Both the position numbers and the translations under genes were made by a program. From positions 186,001-250,000 of the forward strand of contig NZ_PJMC01000002.1 of the NCBI RefSeq assembly GCF_002892795.1: a stretch of 64,000 bases of DNA, in the 5' to 3' direction. Shown here piece by piece: positions 25,220 to 34,638 of this stretch. Source of the DNA: Arthrobacter sp. AFG20. GTDB lineage: Bacteria; Actinomycetota; Actinomycetes; Actinomycetales; Micrococcaceae. A model generated the notes under the pieces. It searched no databases. It saw only the letters and a list, made by a program, of their open reading frames with translations, and was not told the DNA's origin. Numbering within the stretch: the first letter of the stretch is position 1; every line of letters begins with the position of its first letter.

Positions 25220-26196
25220 AGGCCGAGGTCCTTTACGATTTCTTGGGCCGTTGTGACTTCGTGGGTGATGAACTGCTCGAAGTCCTCGCCGGTGGAGAAG
25301 GTGTCCGTCCAGCTGTTGCGCTTCAGGGCCTCCTGCCAGTGGGCACTGTCGCGCATCTCGGTGACGATCTTAATGAACTCCGCTTTCGTTTCGTTCGTAG
25401 TGCCGGGCGCCGCAACAAACCCCCGCCAGTTGGACATGGCCGCGTCAACACCCTGTTCTTTGAAGGTAGGAACGTCCACCCCGTCCAGTCGCTTCTCCGA
25501 AGAGATGGCCAGGGCACGCAAGGTTCCCGCTTCGATCTGGTCGCTGACCTCGTTGTAACCGGACATGCCGGCGGCCGTGGTGTGGGACAGCAGGGAGGTC
25601 AGTGCCTCGCCGCCGCCGGAGTAGGCGATGTAGTTCACGTCCTTGGGATCGATCCCGACGGTCTTTGCCACTTTCGCGCTGAGCAGATGGTCAATGGAGC
25701 CCAGAGAGCCCCCGCCGATCGACGTTGCGCCGGGGTCCTTCTTCCAGGCTTCCAGGAAGTCAGCAAGTGTTTTGAATTTGGAGTCGGCAGGGACCACAAG
25801 AGCTGCATAGTCGTCGGCCAGCCGGGCGATGGGAACAACGTCAGCCATGGACTCCGGGTTGTCGCCGAGTTCGATGGCCCCCACCATCACGCCACCGGTG
25901 ACCAGGAGAGCATCTTCCCGTCCGGGGGTCTGTACGAACTGGCTCAGACCGATCGTTCCGCCGGCTCCGGGCACGTTGACCACCTGCGGGTTGTTGACGA
26001 CGCCGCCGCTTTTGAGCGCCTGCTGTCCTTCGCGGGCAAATCCATCCCAGCCACCACCCGGAGCGGCCGGGGCGATCAGGGTGAGCTTGTTCCTGGCCGT
26101 ACTCGTTCCACCGGCGGTGCCGGCATTGACGAGTGCCAGTGCGGCGACGACGGCCACGACCAGGCCGAATACGGCATTGCGTAGGGGTTTTTTCAT
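25216..26196 (-). CDS. tctC: Tripartite tricarboxylate transporter substrate-binding protein TctC
   Basis: A 326-residue exported solute-binding protein with a signal peptide at residues 1-30. The mature part starts KLTLIAPAAPGGGWDGFAREGQQAL, the TctC/Bug pattern whose first loop contacts the carboxylate. A VVNVPGAGGTIGLSQFV segment and the GGGSLGSIDHLLSAKVAK and YIAYSGGGEALTSLLS binding loops follow. No lipobox Cys is seen, so it may stay attached by an uncleaved signal or another route. It is the first gene of tctCBA and divergent from the tcuA-like gene. Confidence 0.92.
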   Translation of the reverse strand: MKKPLRNAVFGLVVAVVAALALVNAGTAGGTSTARNKLTLIAPAAPGGGWDGFAREGQQALKSGGVVNNPQVVNVPGAGGTIGLSQFVQTPGREDALLVTGGVMVGAIELGDNPESMADVVPIARLADDYAALVVPADSKFKTLADFLEAWKKDPGATSIGGGSLGSIDHLLSAKVAKTVGIDPKDVNYIAYSGGGEALTSLLSHTTAAGMSGYNEVSDQIEAGTLRALAISSEKRLDGVDVPTFKEQGVDAAMSNWRGFVAAPGTTNETKAEFIKIVTEMRDSAHWQEALKRNSWTDTFSTGEDFEQFITHEVTTAQEIVKDLGL

Positions 26197-26305
26197 GGTT
26201 CTCGTTCCGTAACGACATTGTTGGGCGGTGCGAAAGTACGCTGCTGGGCCAAAGCCTCAGTCGTAGCAGCCGTGATACCTGCTTCCGGTATCTGACAGCA
26301 TACCG

Positions 26306-26404
26306 TTGTACACAATGAAATACAGTTATACAGGTGATGGCAGTCACCAGCAAGTCTCACTTGCTCCGGAACCTTCTTGCGGAGTTGCATACGCTTGTAT
26401 ACAG
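26306..26404. promoter_or_regulatory. Three TTGTAYACAR-like boxes in the tctC/tcuA divergent promoter
   Basis: TTGTACACAA (26306-26315), AGTTATACAG (26324-26333, weaker) and TTGTATACAG (26395-26404) share a TGTA-y-ACA core with near-palindromic arms. The region between tctC (start 26196) and the tcuA-like gene (start 26438) is AT-rich. The boxes are good candidates for the GntR regulator encoded just downstream of the tcuA-like gene. Confidence 0.55.
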
Positions 26405-26437
26405 TTGCATTCATCAATCCAGTGAAAGGACTTACGG

Positions 26438-27931
26438 ATGTCTATTGGTAACGAAGCCAGGCCCAGGAGCGCGGACAGCGCCGACGTGATTGTGGTGGGC
26501 GGCGGAAATGCGGGATTCACCGCAGCGCACGCAGCGGCCGTCCGTGGGCGGAAAGTCATTCTGCTTGAAAAGGGCAGCGAGGACACGGCCGGCGGGAACA
26601 GCTTCTACACGGCCGGCGCCACACGCATCGCGCACAGTGGACTCGCTGATCTAGTGGATTGGGTGGAACCGGACGAGCGGCACGGGCGCACAGAGGTCCC
26701 GCCCTACTCCGAGGCTGAGTATGCCGCTGACCTTGCCAAGGTCACGGAAGGCCGGAATGACCCGGAACTGACGAAGGTGCTGGTTGAGGAATCCCAGCCC
26801 ACGCTGCGCTGGCTCAACGGCCTGGGCCTGAAGTACCGCCTGATGTACGAACGCCAAGCCTTCGAACGCCCCGACGGCTCATACCTGTTCTGGGGAGGAC
26901 TCCATGTCGGGAACGTCGGCGGAGGCGAAGGTCTGATCGAGGACCACACCCGGGTAGCCGCAGAGCTTGGCATAGATGTCCGGTACAGCCACGCGGCGAA
27001 AGGCCTCATCGTCGAGGACGGCCGCGTCGTTGGCGTCGTCACGGACTCACCGTTGGGTGAACTGTCATTGCGCGCCGAATCCGTCATCCTCACCGCAGGA
27101 GGTTTCGAAGCCGATCCGCACCTGCGCAGGGAACATCTGGGCGAAGGCTGGGAAAACGCCAAGGTCAGGGGAACGCCGAACAACACCGGCGACATGATCG
27201 CCGCTGCCCTCGAAATCGGGGCAGCACGAGGAGGCGACTGGGGAACGTGCCACAGTGTTCAGTGGGACGCATTCACCGCCACTAATGAGAGCAACCGTGA
27301 ACTCACGAACCGCTTGACCCGCCAGAGCTACCCGTTCGGAATCATCGTCAATACCAACGGTGAGCGGTTCCTGGATGAAGGAGCGGACTTCCGGAACTAC
27401 ACCTACGCCAAGTACGGCAAGGAGATCCTGAAACAGCCGGGATCAGTGGCCTACCAAATCTTTGATGCAACCCTCCGCCCCATGCTGCGCACCGAAGAGT
27501 ACGACATGCCAGGCATATCTGTGGAAGTGGCGGACACTCTCGAAGAACTGGCAGTCAAGATCGGCATCGACCCCGAAAGACTGTCAAAGACTGTCAGTGA
27601 CTTCAACAACTCGATCGACCGCAGCATCACCTTCGATCCCAATGTCAAAGACGGCCGCGTCGCCGCCACGGAGCCAGTGAAGAGCAACTGGGCAGCACCA
27701 ATCGAAACCGGGCCGTTCTACGCCTACGGTGTCACTTGCGGGATCACCTTCACGTTCGGGGGCATCAAATCGGACACGCACGGCAGGGTTCTCGACGGCG
27801 AAGGAAAGCACATCCAGGGCCTGTATGTGGCGGGTGAAATGCTTGGCGGCCTGTTCAGCGCCAACTACCCGGGCGGTAGCGGGCTTGCTGCCGGATGCGT
27901 CTTCGGACGACGGGCAGGAACCCTGGCGTAA
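26438..27931 (+). CDS. FAD-dependent tricarballylate dehydrogenase-like protein (TcuA type)
   Basis: This 497-residue flavoprotein belongs to the fumarate-reductase/succinate-dehydrogenase flavoprotein family. Residues 14-48 are the Rossmann FAD site (DVIVVGGGNAGFTAAHAA, then an acidic strand end LLEKG). It has GGNSFYTAGATR and, near the end, GGIKSDTHGRVLDG and GEMLGGLFSANYPGGSGLA. TcuA oxidises tricarballylate to cis-aconitate. The placement opposite tctCBA, and a GntR gene following, supports a tricarboxylate substrate. Other organic-acid substrates remain possible. Confidence 0.85.
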   Translation: MSIGNEARPRSADSADVIVVGGGNAGFTAAHAAAVRGRKVILLEKGSEDTAGGNSFYTAGATRIAHSGLADLVDWVEPDERHGRTEVPPYSEAEYAADLAKVTEGRNDPELTKVLVEESQPTLRWLNGLGLKYRLMYERQAFERPDGSYLFWGGLHVGNVGGGEGLIEDHTRVAAELGIDVRYSHAAKGLIVEDGRVVGVVTDSPLGELSLRAESVILTAGGFEADPHLRREHLGEGWENAKVRGTPNNTGDMIAAALEIGAARGGDWGTCHSVQWDAFTATNESNRELTNRLTRQSYPFGIIVNTNGERFLDEGADFRNYTYAKYGKEILKQPGSVAYQIFDATLRPMLRTEEYDMPGISVEVADTLEELAVKIGIDPERLSKTVSDFNNSIDRSITFDPNVKDGRVAATEPVKSNWAAPIETGPFYAYGVTCGITFTFGGIKSDTHGRVLDGEGKHIQGLYVAGEMLGGLFSANYPGGSGLAAGCVFGRRAGTLA

Positions 27932-28002
27932 AGTTTGCTTCGAACCTGCCGCCCCGGCGGTACGAAACAATGCTCAGCCCCGATTTTTCAAGGACAAGTC
28001 AA

Positions 28003-28695
28003 GTGACGGATACAGCATCAACCCGACGAGCGGATGGCGAAAGCATCTTCCTGACATTGCGGGGCGAAATCCTGTCCGGAGTCCATCAGCCCGGAACAGC
28101 TATCCGTGAAACTTCACTTGCTGAACGCTTTGGCGTCTCCCGGACCCCAGTCCGGGAGGCGCTGTCCCGCCTCCAGCATGAGGGTCTCCTTGAGAGGGTG
28201 GCGAGAGGGCTCCAGGTCCCTCAGGTAGACCCCCAACAAGTCATCCAGATCTATGACATGCGGATCCTCCTTGAGGAAGAGGCCGCCCGGCAAGCAGCCA
28301 AATCCCGCCAATTCCCGGACCTTATGCGTCTTGAAGCGTTGTTGCAGCGCGACAGGCAACTTCAGGACCCGGATGACCACACCAGGATCACCACGAACCT
28401 GGAATTCCATGCCGCCATTTGGAGCTGCGCTCACAATACTGTTCTTCAGGACCTGCTGGACCGCCTGTCAACACACCTGATTCACGCACCCCGGTCCACC
28501 CTCTCAACAGGAAACCGCTGGGCAGAGTCCCTGGACGAGCACGAGGCCATCGTGCTTGCGATCGAAAAGCAGGACAGCGATAAGGCCGGAAAAATCGCCC
28601 GGCAACACATGGAAACAGCGCGGACCCTACGCCTGCAACTCCTCCGGGAAACAGCACTCCAACATCCGCTGACCACCAACAGTTCCCGCCGCTAG
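28003..28695 (+). CDS. GntR-family (FCD domain) regulator of the tricarboxylate genes
   Basis: A 230-residue regulator with a winged HTH (SIFLTLRGEILSGVHQPG, then RETSLAERFGVSRTPVREAL) and an FCD effector domain containing NLEFHAAIWSCAHN and DEHEAIVLAIEKQD, with the usual metal-binding Asp/His set. I chose the GTG at 28003 because AAGGA lies eight bases upstream; an in-frame ATG at 27970 has no ribosome site. It follows the tcuA-like gene by about 70 bases on the same strand. It is the natural regulator of that gene and of tctCBA through the TTGTAYACAR boxes. Confidence 0.87.
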   Translation: MTDTASTRRADGESIFLTLRGEILSGVHQPGTAIRETSLAERFGVSRTPVREALSRLQHEGLLERVARGLQVPQVDPQQVIQIYDMRILLEEEAARQAAKSRQFPDLMRLEALLQRDRQLQDPDDHTRITTNLEFHAAIWSCAHNTVLQDLLDRLSTHLIHAPRSTLSTGNRWAESLDEHEAIVLAIEKQDSDKAGKIARQHMETARTLRLQLLRETALQHPLTTNSSRR

Positions 28696-29047
28696 TACCT
28701 CGGTACCGCAGTCGCCTCGCCCCCTACTCCGACACCGTGCCTTTCGTCGACCGGGATTAGCGCAGCGAGGCCGCCCGAGAACTCAACCGGCACCACCGCG
28801 GGACTTCACTGACCGCCGGATCCAGTTTCGGCATGCGACAGCGCTGCCCTGCATTCCATCGCAACAGGCAACCCGAAAGACGGGCGCAGGACAGAGCTAT
28901 CGCGCTGGAGGCAGGGCGGCCGGAATGCCACCCTGCCTCCTCCCACCCGCACCCGGGGCTAAGGCCGCACGCACCCAGATCGGCCAAGGCAAGGAACTGG
29001 AGCAGCAGACTAACGCTGGCTGGCAGGTGGGTGCCCCTGCCGGGAGG
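28696..29047. other. Convergent intergenic region with a 10-bp perfect hairpin
   Basis: GGAGGCAGGG (28907-28916) pairs exactly with CCCTGCCTCC (28931-28940) around a 14-base loop, between the GntR gene and the SPFH gene. It may act as a terminator for one or both, although no T-run follows. The rest shows no gene that I can support. Confidence 0.45.
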
Positions 29048-29863
29048 CTATGCCGCTTTGATGGGTGTCTTGCCGCCGGATGATGCCGCGGCCAGGTTTT
29101 CGCGGGCCAGGAACGCCCAGAGTTCACCGATGGTGCTCATCAGCGGGGCGGGGAAGACGACTGTGGTGTTCTTGTCGACGCCGATTTCGACCAGGGACTG
29201 CAGGTTCCTTAGCTGCAGGGCCAGCGGGTGGGCCATCATGGTGTCGGAGGCGTCTCCGAGGGCCGCTGCGGCGATGGCTTCGCCTTCGGCCGCGATGATC
29301 TTCGCCCTCTTTTCGCGTTCGGCTTCAGCTTGGCGGGCCATGGCGCGCTTCATGCTTTCGGGCAGCTGGATGTCCTTGAGCTCCACCAAGGTGACTTCGA
29401 CGCCCCATTCGACGGTGAGCACGTCGAGGATTTCACGGATGTCGACGTTGATCCGTTCGGTCTCGGACAGGGTCTGGTCAAGGGTGTGCCGGCCGACGAC
29501 TTTCCGCAGGGTCGTCTGGGCGATCTGGTCGATGGCCGCGGCCACGTTTTCGATCGCGACGACGGACTTCACCGCGTCGACCACCCGGTAGTATGCGACC
29601 GCTGAGACGTCGACGCTCACGTTGTCCTGGGTGATGATGCCCTGGGACTGGATGGGCATGGTCACGATCCGCAGGCTCACCAGCGGCAGCCGGTCGATGA
29701 CAGGGATGATCAGCCGCAGGCCGGGATCCCTGACTCCGATGACCCTGCCGAGCCGGAAGAGCACGCCCTTCTCATATTGGCGCACGATCCGGATCGACAT
29801 TTTCGCAACGATGAGCAGCAGTACGACGAGGACGATGACAACGACAATGGTGGTGGGGTCCAT
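29048..29863 (-). CDS. SPFH/band-7 family (stomatin/slipin-like) membrane protein
   Basis: A 271-residue protein with one N-terminal transmembrane helix ([14 protein letters not shown], residues 7-20). A band-7 domain follows, with [19 protein letters not shown], then [18 protein letters not shown] and [20 protein letters not shown] Glu/Ala/Lys coiled coil ([22 protein letters not shown], residues about 180-205) precedes a stomatin-like C-terminal segment. Such proteins oligomerise at the membrane and organise microdomains or control proteolysis. The ATG at 29863 has AGGAGGGG upstream. The usual partner, an NfeD protein, is not next to it here. Confidence 0.9.
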   Translation of the reverse strand: MDPTTIVVVIVLVVLLLIVAKMSIRIVRQYEKGVLFRLGRVIGVRDPGLRLIIPVIDRLPLVSLRIVTMPIQSQGIITQDNVSVDVSAVAYYRVVDAVKSVVAIENVAAAIDQIAQTTLRKVVGRHTLDQTLSETERINVDIREILDVLTVEWGVEVTLVELKDIQLPESMKRAMARQAEAEREKRAKIIAAEGEAIAAAALGDASDTMMAHPLALQLRNLQSLVEIGVDKNTTVVFPAPLMSTIGELWAFLARENLAAASSGGKTPIKAA

Positions 29864-30088
29864 CAGGATCCCCTCCTGGTCTTTTTGAGCCGGACGTGCC
29901 GGAGCCGGGTCCGGCGCCGTGACAGTCGTCCTTGCTCTATTTTCCCATGCAAAGGGTGCAAAAGAGGCCCTTGAGTGTATCTGCCGGACGATAGCGAGCT
30001 CGTGAGGCGGGCGCCCAGGAGGGCTGACGCCACTGCTGGCCGCGTGGCCTCTCACAGCCTCTTCAAAGGGCCTCCTGTCGCTGCCCTC

Positions 30089-30418
30089 ATGTTCATGGGA
30101 AATGATCAATCAGTGGGGCTTTGGAGAAGGGCCTTTGTGCCCGGAATAGCAGCTCTGGCAGTCATTTTCCTGAGCGGGGCCAGCGCGTCCGGCATTGAGC
30201 AGATGGCAAACGCCAAAATTCACAGTCCGACGTCGGCCACTCTGTCCGCTGTCACAGCTGACGGCCAAACCTCGCTGCATCACTTGGTCCTGCGCGGTCT
30301 TGCCAAGGGGTCGCTTCCCGGTGGCTATCCCTATGACGAACCCCGGGATGAGAGGTCGGACGAGGACTATCAGGAAACCCTGCACCGGCAACGGCCGTCG
30401 GTGAGCCCTGCGGAATAG
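30089..30418 (+). CDS. Small exported protein of unknown function (uncertain)
   Basis: A frame of 109 residues with a plausible signal peptide: charged WRRAF, hydrophobic [14 protein letters not shown], then ASASG as the cleavage site. It is followed by a hydrophilic mature part ending in a charged tail ([15 protein letters not shown]). There is no strong ribosome site and no recognised family, and an overlapping minus-strand frame of similar length exists. I favour the plus strand because of the signal peptide. It is divergent from the SPFH gene. Confidence 0.4.
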   Translation: MFMGNDQSVGLWRRAFVPGIAALAVIFLSGASASGIEQMANAKIHSPTSATLSAVTADGQTSLHHLVLRGLAKGSLPGGYPYDEPRDERSDEDYQETLHRQRPSVSPAE

Positions 30419-30534
30419 GAAATGTCCGGGTTGAAGCAGACTTCCACACTGCACTGCCTGGTCACTAAGGCAAAATGGCGCTAATCTCAGCTTTGACCAG
30501 CCGCTCGGTCAGTTGGCCAAGGTCGAGGTTCGGG

Positions 30535-30673
30535 ACGGCCGGCCCGCAGCATCGAAAACAGCGTCTACGTGGCGGTGTCTACCAGGCACCGCCGGTGTCC
30601 GTGGGGCGCAGCCTGCCTACTGTGACGCGTGAAGGAGCAGTTCCCTATGTTCCGGCAACGGCCGCTGGGGTAG
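30535..30673 (+). pseudogene. Decayed 3-prime end of a nitrilase gene (copy of the 22155-22937 gene tail)
   Basis: From about 30535 the DNA follows the 3-prime third of the second nitrilase gene. It matches the stretch coding ARAIENSVYVAGV and APPVSVGRS. An internal deletion follows, and the match resumes with the part coding REQFPMFRQRRLG and the TAG stop. Frameshifts and base changes show that it is not functional. It is about 7.6 kb from the intact gene. Confidence 0.75.
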
Positions 30674-30744
30674 GGCGATCCGTGCTTTAGCCCTTGCTCA
30701 AGGCAGAATGCGGTGCCCCAGGAATGACAGCACTTGCATTTATA

Positions 30745-31305
30745 TCAGAGGAGCATTTTTTCCTTGAAGGGAGAAAGGCCTAGCTGGGAGCGTATATCCG
30801 CCAGATCTCGGGTATTGCGTTCTATCTCTTGAGCCCGCATTTTTCCGATTTTCCAGCTGATGAGGCGGGCCGCAATCATCAACGCTAACAGTAGCCATAA
30901 AGCCTGTCCCGCGGGAACAACGAAGTCGGGAATTATCAGGAACGCATTCTTGATCGAAATTGCATCGTTCAGACTGCCACTTACCTTATTGAGTACATCA
31001 TTCAGAGTGTTGGTGACCGGTTCGAAAAATGATCCAGCGGACAGTTCTGGGATATCGACCATTGGGTCTTTCCCGACAGACCAGCGCGGGTCCGCAAGGT
31101 GCGCAAGGATATAAAACACTATTGCCATGTTAAGGCCGACGAACGATATTGTTGCGGCCAGTAAGACACTGACCATCCTTGAGGCAATCTCCCACCCAGA
31201 GGATACGCGACGGCCAAAGACAAATAGGCCGCCAATGATAGAGGCCCCGATCCATACGAGGATCTTAAATGTATCCACGCTGACCTGGCCCAGAACTACT
31301 TCCAT
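30745..31305 (-). CDS. Four-helix membrane protein with DPRWS motif, paralogue of the protein at 15126-15632
   Basis: A 186-residue protein with helices near residues 12-30, 44-72 and 127-148 and a Lys/Arg/Glu-rich C-terminus. ILAHLADPRWSVGKDP follows the second helix as ILSHF-type DPRWS does in the paralogue. The spacing to the third helix and a repeated T-L-N-D-V-L/ L-N-D-A loop also agree. Base composition is lower in GC than the surroundings, unlike the other copy, which suggests that it arrived separately. Function unknown. Confidence 0.7.
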   Translation of the reverse strand: MEVVLGQVSVDTFKILVWIGASIIGGLFVFGRRVSSGWEIASRMVSVLLAATISFVGLNMAIVFYILAHLADPRWSVGKDPMVDIPELSAGSFFEPVTNTLNDVLNKVSGSLNDAISIKNAFLIIPDFVVPAGQALWLLLALMIAARLISWKIGKMRAQEIERNTRDLADIRSQLGLSPFKEKMLL

Positions 31306-31542
31306 TGCAGGGACTACCCCTTCTTTGCAGGATTATGAACTGCGTCCATATAACCACAGTGTGATGACGGCTATTGACTGAACACCACGCCCAACATGTC
31401 GAATTCAAGAGCTGTCCGCCGAGGAATTCAGGCCCAGCGCCGCAGGTGCGGATGCCGTCGCGTCCTAGGCCGACCGACCTCATGGCGTGGCGAAGGCCTG
31501 CCGCTGATGGCGAATGGGAATAACTAGGGTTACAAGATGGCC

Positions 31543-32268
31543 TCAACAGTCTCGGGCGGACAGTACTTCCTTGACTCTGTTCAGGTAGGGCCGCATTTGG
31601 GCTTCCCACCGCTCGTTCGGATCTTCGGCGAGCTCGGCGTTGACGGGAATTTCCATGACAATTCCGACGGTGAGCGCGCACCCAGCCGCTGTCGGCTCGA
31701 GTCGATACGTCGAGCGTTTAAGGGCGCCCTCCGGCGTAACGGGCCGCGCTGTCGCCCACCACGGGCTTTCCTCGCCAACAATTTCCATGATGGATACGGA
31801 GCCGTCGCGGCGGATGAAACATTGCTGTTCGCCGACGCCAGCTGGTGTTCCGGGCACTGTGAACGCGCGTTGTGCATCGTTGAGCAGCACGGCACTTTCG
31901 GCAGGCCGGATTAGTGACCAGACTGTGTGAGCATCGTGCTCGTAGTCTTCGGTGGCGTGGGCACTATACGTTTTGGTGTGTCCGGCCGCAGCGGCTGACT
32001 TCGCGATTTCGGCGGAACGCACTGCCCGCTTATGTCTGCGATTGATTACGGCAGACGCGACCACGAGTGTCACCCACATTGCGGTGGCGGTCAGGATGAT
32101 GCCCAGCCCCAATTCGGGCTTGCCGTAGTAGCTGATAACGGAGGCAAGCACAGCGATGGCGAGGTAACCAGCGGCGAATAGAACGCCGTGCACGACCCTG
32201 ATGAATTTGATCACCTGGCCATTATGAACTTCAGCTGGGTTAGAGGCGTACACGGCGCGGCCGTACAT
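31543..32268 (-). CDS. Membrane-anchored SRPBCC-like protein of unknown function
   Basis: A protein of up to 241 residues. After an uncertain start, two transmembrane helices (VIKFIRVVHGVLFAAGYLAIA and a second near residues 55-75) are followed by a cytoplasmic domain of about 130 residues. That domain begins EHDAHTVWSLIRPAES and contains GSVSIMEIVGEE and a YRLEPTAAG strand, the pattern of SRPBCC/polyketide-cyclase folds that bind hydrophobic ligands. The GTG coding residue 20 is an alternative start. It is divergent from the MFS gene, 23 bases away. Confidence 0.6.
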   Translation of the reverse strand: MYGRAVYASNPAEVHNGQVIKFIRVVHGVLFAAGYLAIAVLASVISYYGKPELGLGIILTATAMWVTLVVASAVINRRHKRAVRSAEIAKSAAAAGHTKTYSAHATEDYEHDAHTVWSLIRPAESAVLLNDAQRAFTVPGTPAGVGEQQCFIRRDGSVSIMEIVGEESPWWATARPVTPEGALKRSTYRLEPTAAGCALTVGIVMEIPVNAELAEDPNERWEAQMRPYLNRVKEVLSARDC

Positions 32269-32291
32269 AAAGTTCGTCGAGGAACGGAACG

Positions 32292-33695
32292 GTGCGGAAG
32301 ACTGTTGCTGTGAGCAACTCTCCCCGCACCGGCAACCAAACCCGCCAGCGCACCGGCCTCGCCGTGGCCGGCCTCAGCTTAGGCACGTCGTTGAACCCGC
32401 TGAACTCATCGATGATTGCCGTCGCCCTCGTGGTGCTGCGCGAGGACTTTCGGCTCGACGTCGCCACGGTCACCTGGGTGATTACAGCCTTCTACATCAC
32501 CTCGGCCGCCGGGCAGCCGCTGATGGGGCGGCTCGCCGACCGCTTCGGCCCTCGACGTCTCTTCATGCTGGGCATGGCGCTGGTGGCGGTGGCCTGCGCG
32601 CTGGCGCCCTTCTCGCCCAACTTCGTGTGGGTCTGCGTCGCCCGCGCGCTCATGGCGCTGGGGACCGCGACGGCCTACCCGAGCGCCGTCGTCATGGTCG
32701 GGGAGCTGGCCAGGCAGGCTGACGTGCCGTCCACCCGGCCTCTGGGCCGGATCCAGATGGCCAACACCTCCGGGGCGGCCGTGGGCCCGGTGATCGGCGG
32801 GCTGCTGGTGAGTTTGGTGGGCTGGCAGGCGCTGTTCCTGATCAACGTGCCGCTGGCGCTGGCCGCCCTGCTCATCGTCCGCAGATACGCTCCCGCGGAC
32901 GAACGGCGCGAGCACGGCAGTATCGCGACGCTGCTGCGCGACTCGGACATTCCCGGCATCCTCGCTTTCGTGGGCAGCATGGTGCTGCTGCTCATGGGAC
33001 TCCTGAATGCGCTGCCCGGTTACCGCTGGTGGCTGCTCGGCGGAGCCATGGTGTTCGCCGTGCTGTTCGCCTGGCGCGAGCTGAGCTTCAACCGACCGTT
33101 CCTTGATCTGCGGCTGCTCGGCAGGAACCGGCCGCTGCTGCTGGTGTACCTCGGCTTCACGGTGTTCAGCGGCGTCTACTACTTCGCGTTCTTCGGGCTG
33201 CCCCAGCTGCTGCAGGAAGCCGCGGGCTACAACCCCGGGCTGGTGGGTGCGCTGATGCTGCCGCTGGCGGCCATGTCGGTGGTCATCACCCCGCTCGCCG
33301 TGAAGGCGATCGACAAATTTGGTGTGCGGCGGGTGCTGATTGCCGGCGTCGTACTCCTTGCGGTGGCGGCAGCGGCACTCTGGCTCCTGACCGCGTCGTT
33401 CTTCGTCCCGCTGGTGCTGGTGCTGACCGCCCTGATGGGGGTGCCGTACGGGTCCGTCAGCATCGCCTCCAACCAGGGGCTGTACATCTCCGCCGCGCCG
33501 GAGGACAGGGGAGTGGCGGCGGGGATCTTCCAGACCTGCCGGTACGTCGGCGCCATCAGCGCGACCGTAATGATCGGCATCTTCTACGGCACCGGGGTCA
33601 ACCAGGAGAACTGGGGCCGGATCGTGCTGGTGATGCTGGCGCTGAGTGCCGTGACGTTCGTGGTGTCGCTGCTGTGGCGGGAGCGCAAGGTATGA
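32292..33695 (+). CDS. MFS drug-efflux transporter (14-helix, DHA2/EmrB-like)
   Basis: This 467-residue major-facilitator protein has the motif A loop GRLADRFGPRRLFMLG after helix 2 and an AYPSAVVMVGELAR segment. The helix 5 motif C region, NTSGAAVGPVIGGLLV, is typical of proton-driven drug exporters. The count of hydrophobic segments fits DHA2. The GTG at 32292 has GAGGAAC upstream. The last 135 bases recur as a decayed copy at 38488-38622. It ends in front of a convergent gene 19 bases away. Confidence 0.87.
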   Translation: MRKTVAVSNSPRTGNQTRQRTGLAVAGLSLGTSLNPLNSSMIAVALVVLREDFRLDVATVTWVITAFYITSAAGQPLMGRLADRFGPRRLFMLGMALVAVACALAPFSPNFVWVCVARALMALGTATAYPSAVVMVGELARQADVPSTRPLGRIQMANTSGAAVGPVIGGLLVSLVGWQALFLINVPLALAALLIVRRYAPADERREHGSIATLLRDSDIPGILAFVGSMVLLLMGLLNALPGYRWWLLGGAMVFAVLFAWRELSFNRPFLDLRLLGRNRPLLLVYLGFTVFSGVYYFAFFGLPQLLQEAAGYNPGLVGALMLPLAAMSVVITPLAVKAIDKFGVRRVLIAGVVLLAVAAAALWLLTASFFVPLVLVLTALMGVPYGSVSIASNQGLYISAAPEDRGVAAGIFQTCRYVGAISATVMIGIFYGTGVNQENWGRIVLVMLALSAVTFVVSLLWRERKV

Positions 33696-33714
33696 CGATC
33701 CGCGACCCTCATGG

Positions 33715-34593
33715 CTACTGTTTGGCCCAGTCGCCACAGCCGTCGGAGTCAAACGTCTGGCCTTCGACTAGCGAGACCATGGGGCGGCCGCCGGAGACTG
33801 AAAAGTCGTAGTCGATGTAGTCGCCGCCGTTGCTCCCTGTGCGCGTGATCTTCCACGAGCAGTCGCCTACGACGGTTTTCGTTGTCTTGTAGTCACCAGG
33901 CTCGATGTCCTTGCCCACGGTCCACACTCCCTGGCCGAAGGTCTTGACTGCGGCTTTGGATTCGACCGTTTGGGCAGCAGCCTCGCGGACAGCCACGGCG
34001 TCTTCGCGGGCTTTCAATTTCGCGGCAGAGTCCGCCTCCGCTTTGGCAAGAGCATCCTCGCGGGCCTTCAATTTGGCAGTTGCTGCGGCTTCCAGTTCAG
34101 CGCCCGTCGCGGGCTGAGCCCCGCTGACTATCCGTGCGTCGTGGGACGCGTCTGCGCCTGCAGCCACGCTGCCGACCAGTACTGATGCGACGCCGGCGAG
34201 GCACACGCCCATCGCGAATTTCCGGTTGGGTAGGTTTGCCCACGTCCGTCGCTCAGCGCCCATTGAAATCAACCCGGTCAGCGCGGCTGCTATGCCCAGG
34301 ATGATCAGGATCGCTTCGCCTCGGCCTAGCGCAGTGTTGATCAAAACCAACACCGCAAGCAGCGTCGAGACGATCCAGAACGCAGCTCCGAACGGGCCCT
34401 TTCGGCGATGCGACAGCCCAGCGGGCGGGGGAGGTGGTGCGGGAGGGGCGAAGTGAGGATGCTGAGCATGCTGCGGCGGAGGTGTCTGGTTGGAACCGAA
34501 AGCGCCTTGCTGTGGATACTGGCCAAACTGCGGCGTCTGCCCGTACTGCTGATCTGGGCGTTGGACAGGGGGCATGTTCGGGTCATGAGTCAT
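33715..34593 (-). CDS. Membrane-anchored protein with Pro/Gln-rich N-terminus and a beta-sandwich C-terminus
   Basis: A 292-residue protein. Residues 1-60 are cytoplasmic and Pro/Gln/His-rich. Three hydrophobic segments follow (about 70-95, 97-112 and 125-145). Then come an external Ala/Lys/Glu coiled coil with the repeat KLKAREDALAKAEADSAAKLKARED and a C-terminal domain beginning WTVGKDIEPGDYKT and ending FDSDGCGDW. That domain recurs in actinobacterial and firmicute exported proteins and has a conserved Cys pair. GGGGGAAA precedes the ATG at 34593. The gene opens the run of lipoprotein and surface genes. Confidence 0.7.
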   Translation of the reverse strand: MTHDPNMPPVQRPDQQYGQTPQFGQYPQQGAFGSNQTPPPQHAQHPHFAPPAPPPPPAGLSHRRKGPFGAAFWIVSTLLAVLVLINTALGRGEAILIILGIAAALTGLISMGAERRTWANLPNRKFAMGVCLAGVASVLVGSVAAGADASHDARIVSGAQPATGAELEAAATAKLKAREDALAKAEADSAAKLKAREDAVAVREAAAQTVESKAAVKTFGQGVWTVGKDIEPGDYKTTKTVVGDCSWKITRTGSNGGDYIDYDFSVSGGRPMVSLVEGQTFDSDGCGDWAKQ

Positions 34594-34638
34594 TGATTTC
34601 CCCCGGAAAAGTAAGGGCCGCGGCTGCGACGAAGCTAG

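Noticed and set aside
32406..33752. Minus-strand frame of 448 codons opposite the MFS gene
   Set aside because: Very rich in His/Gln/Arg with no domain; the plus-strand transporter explains the region.
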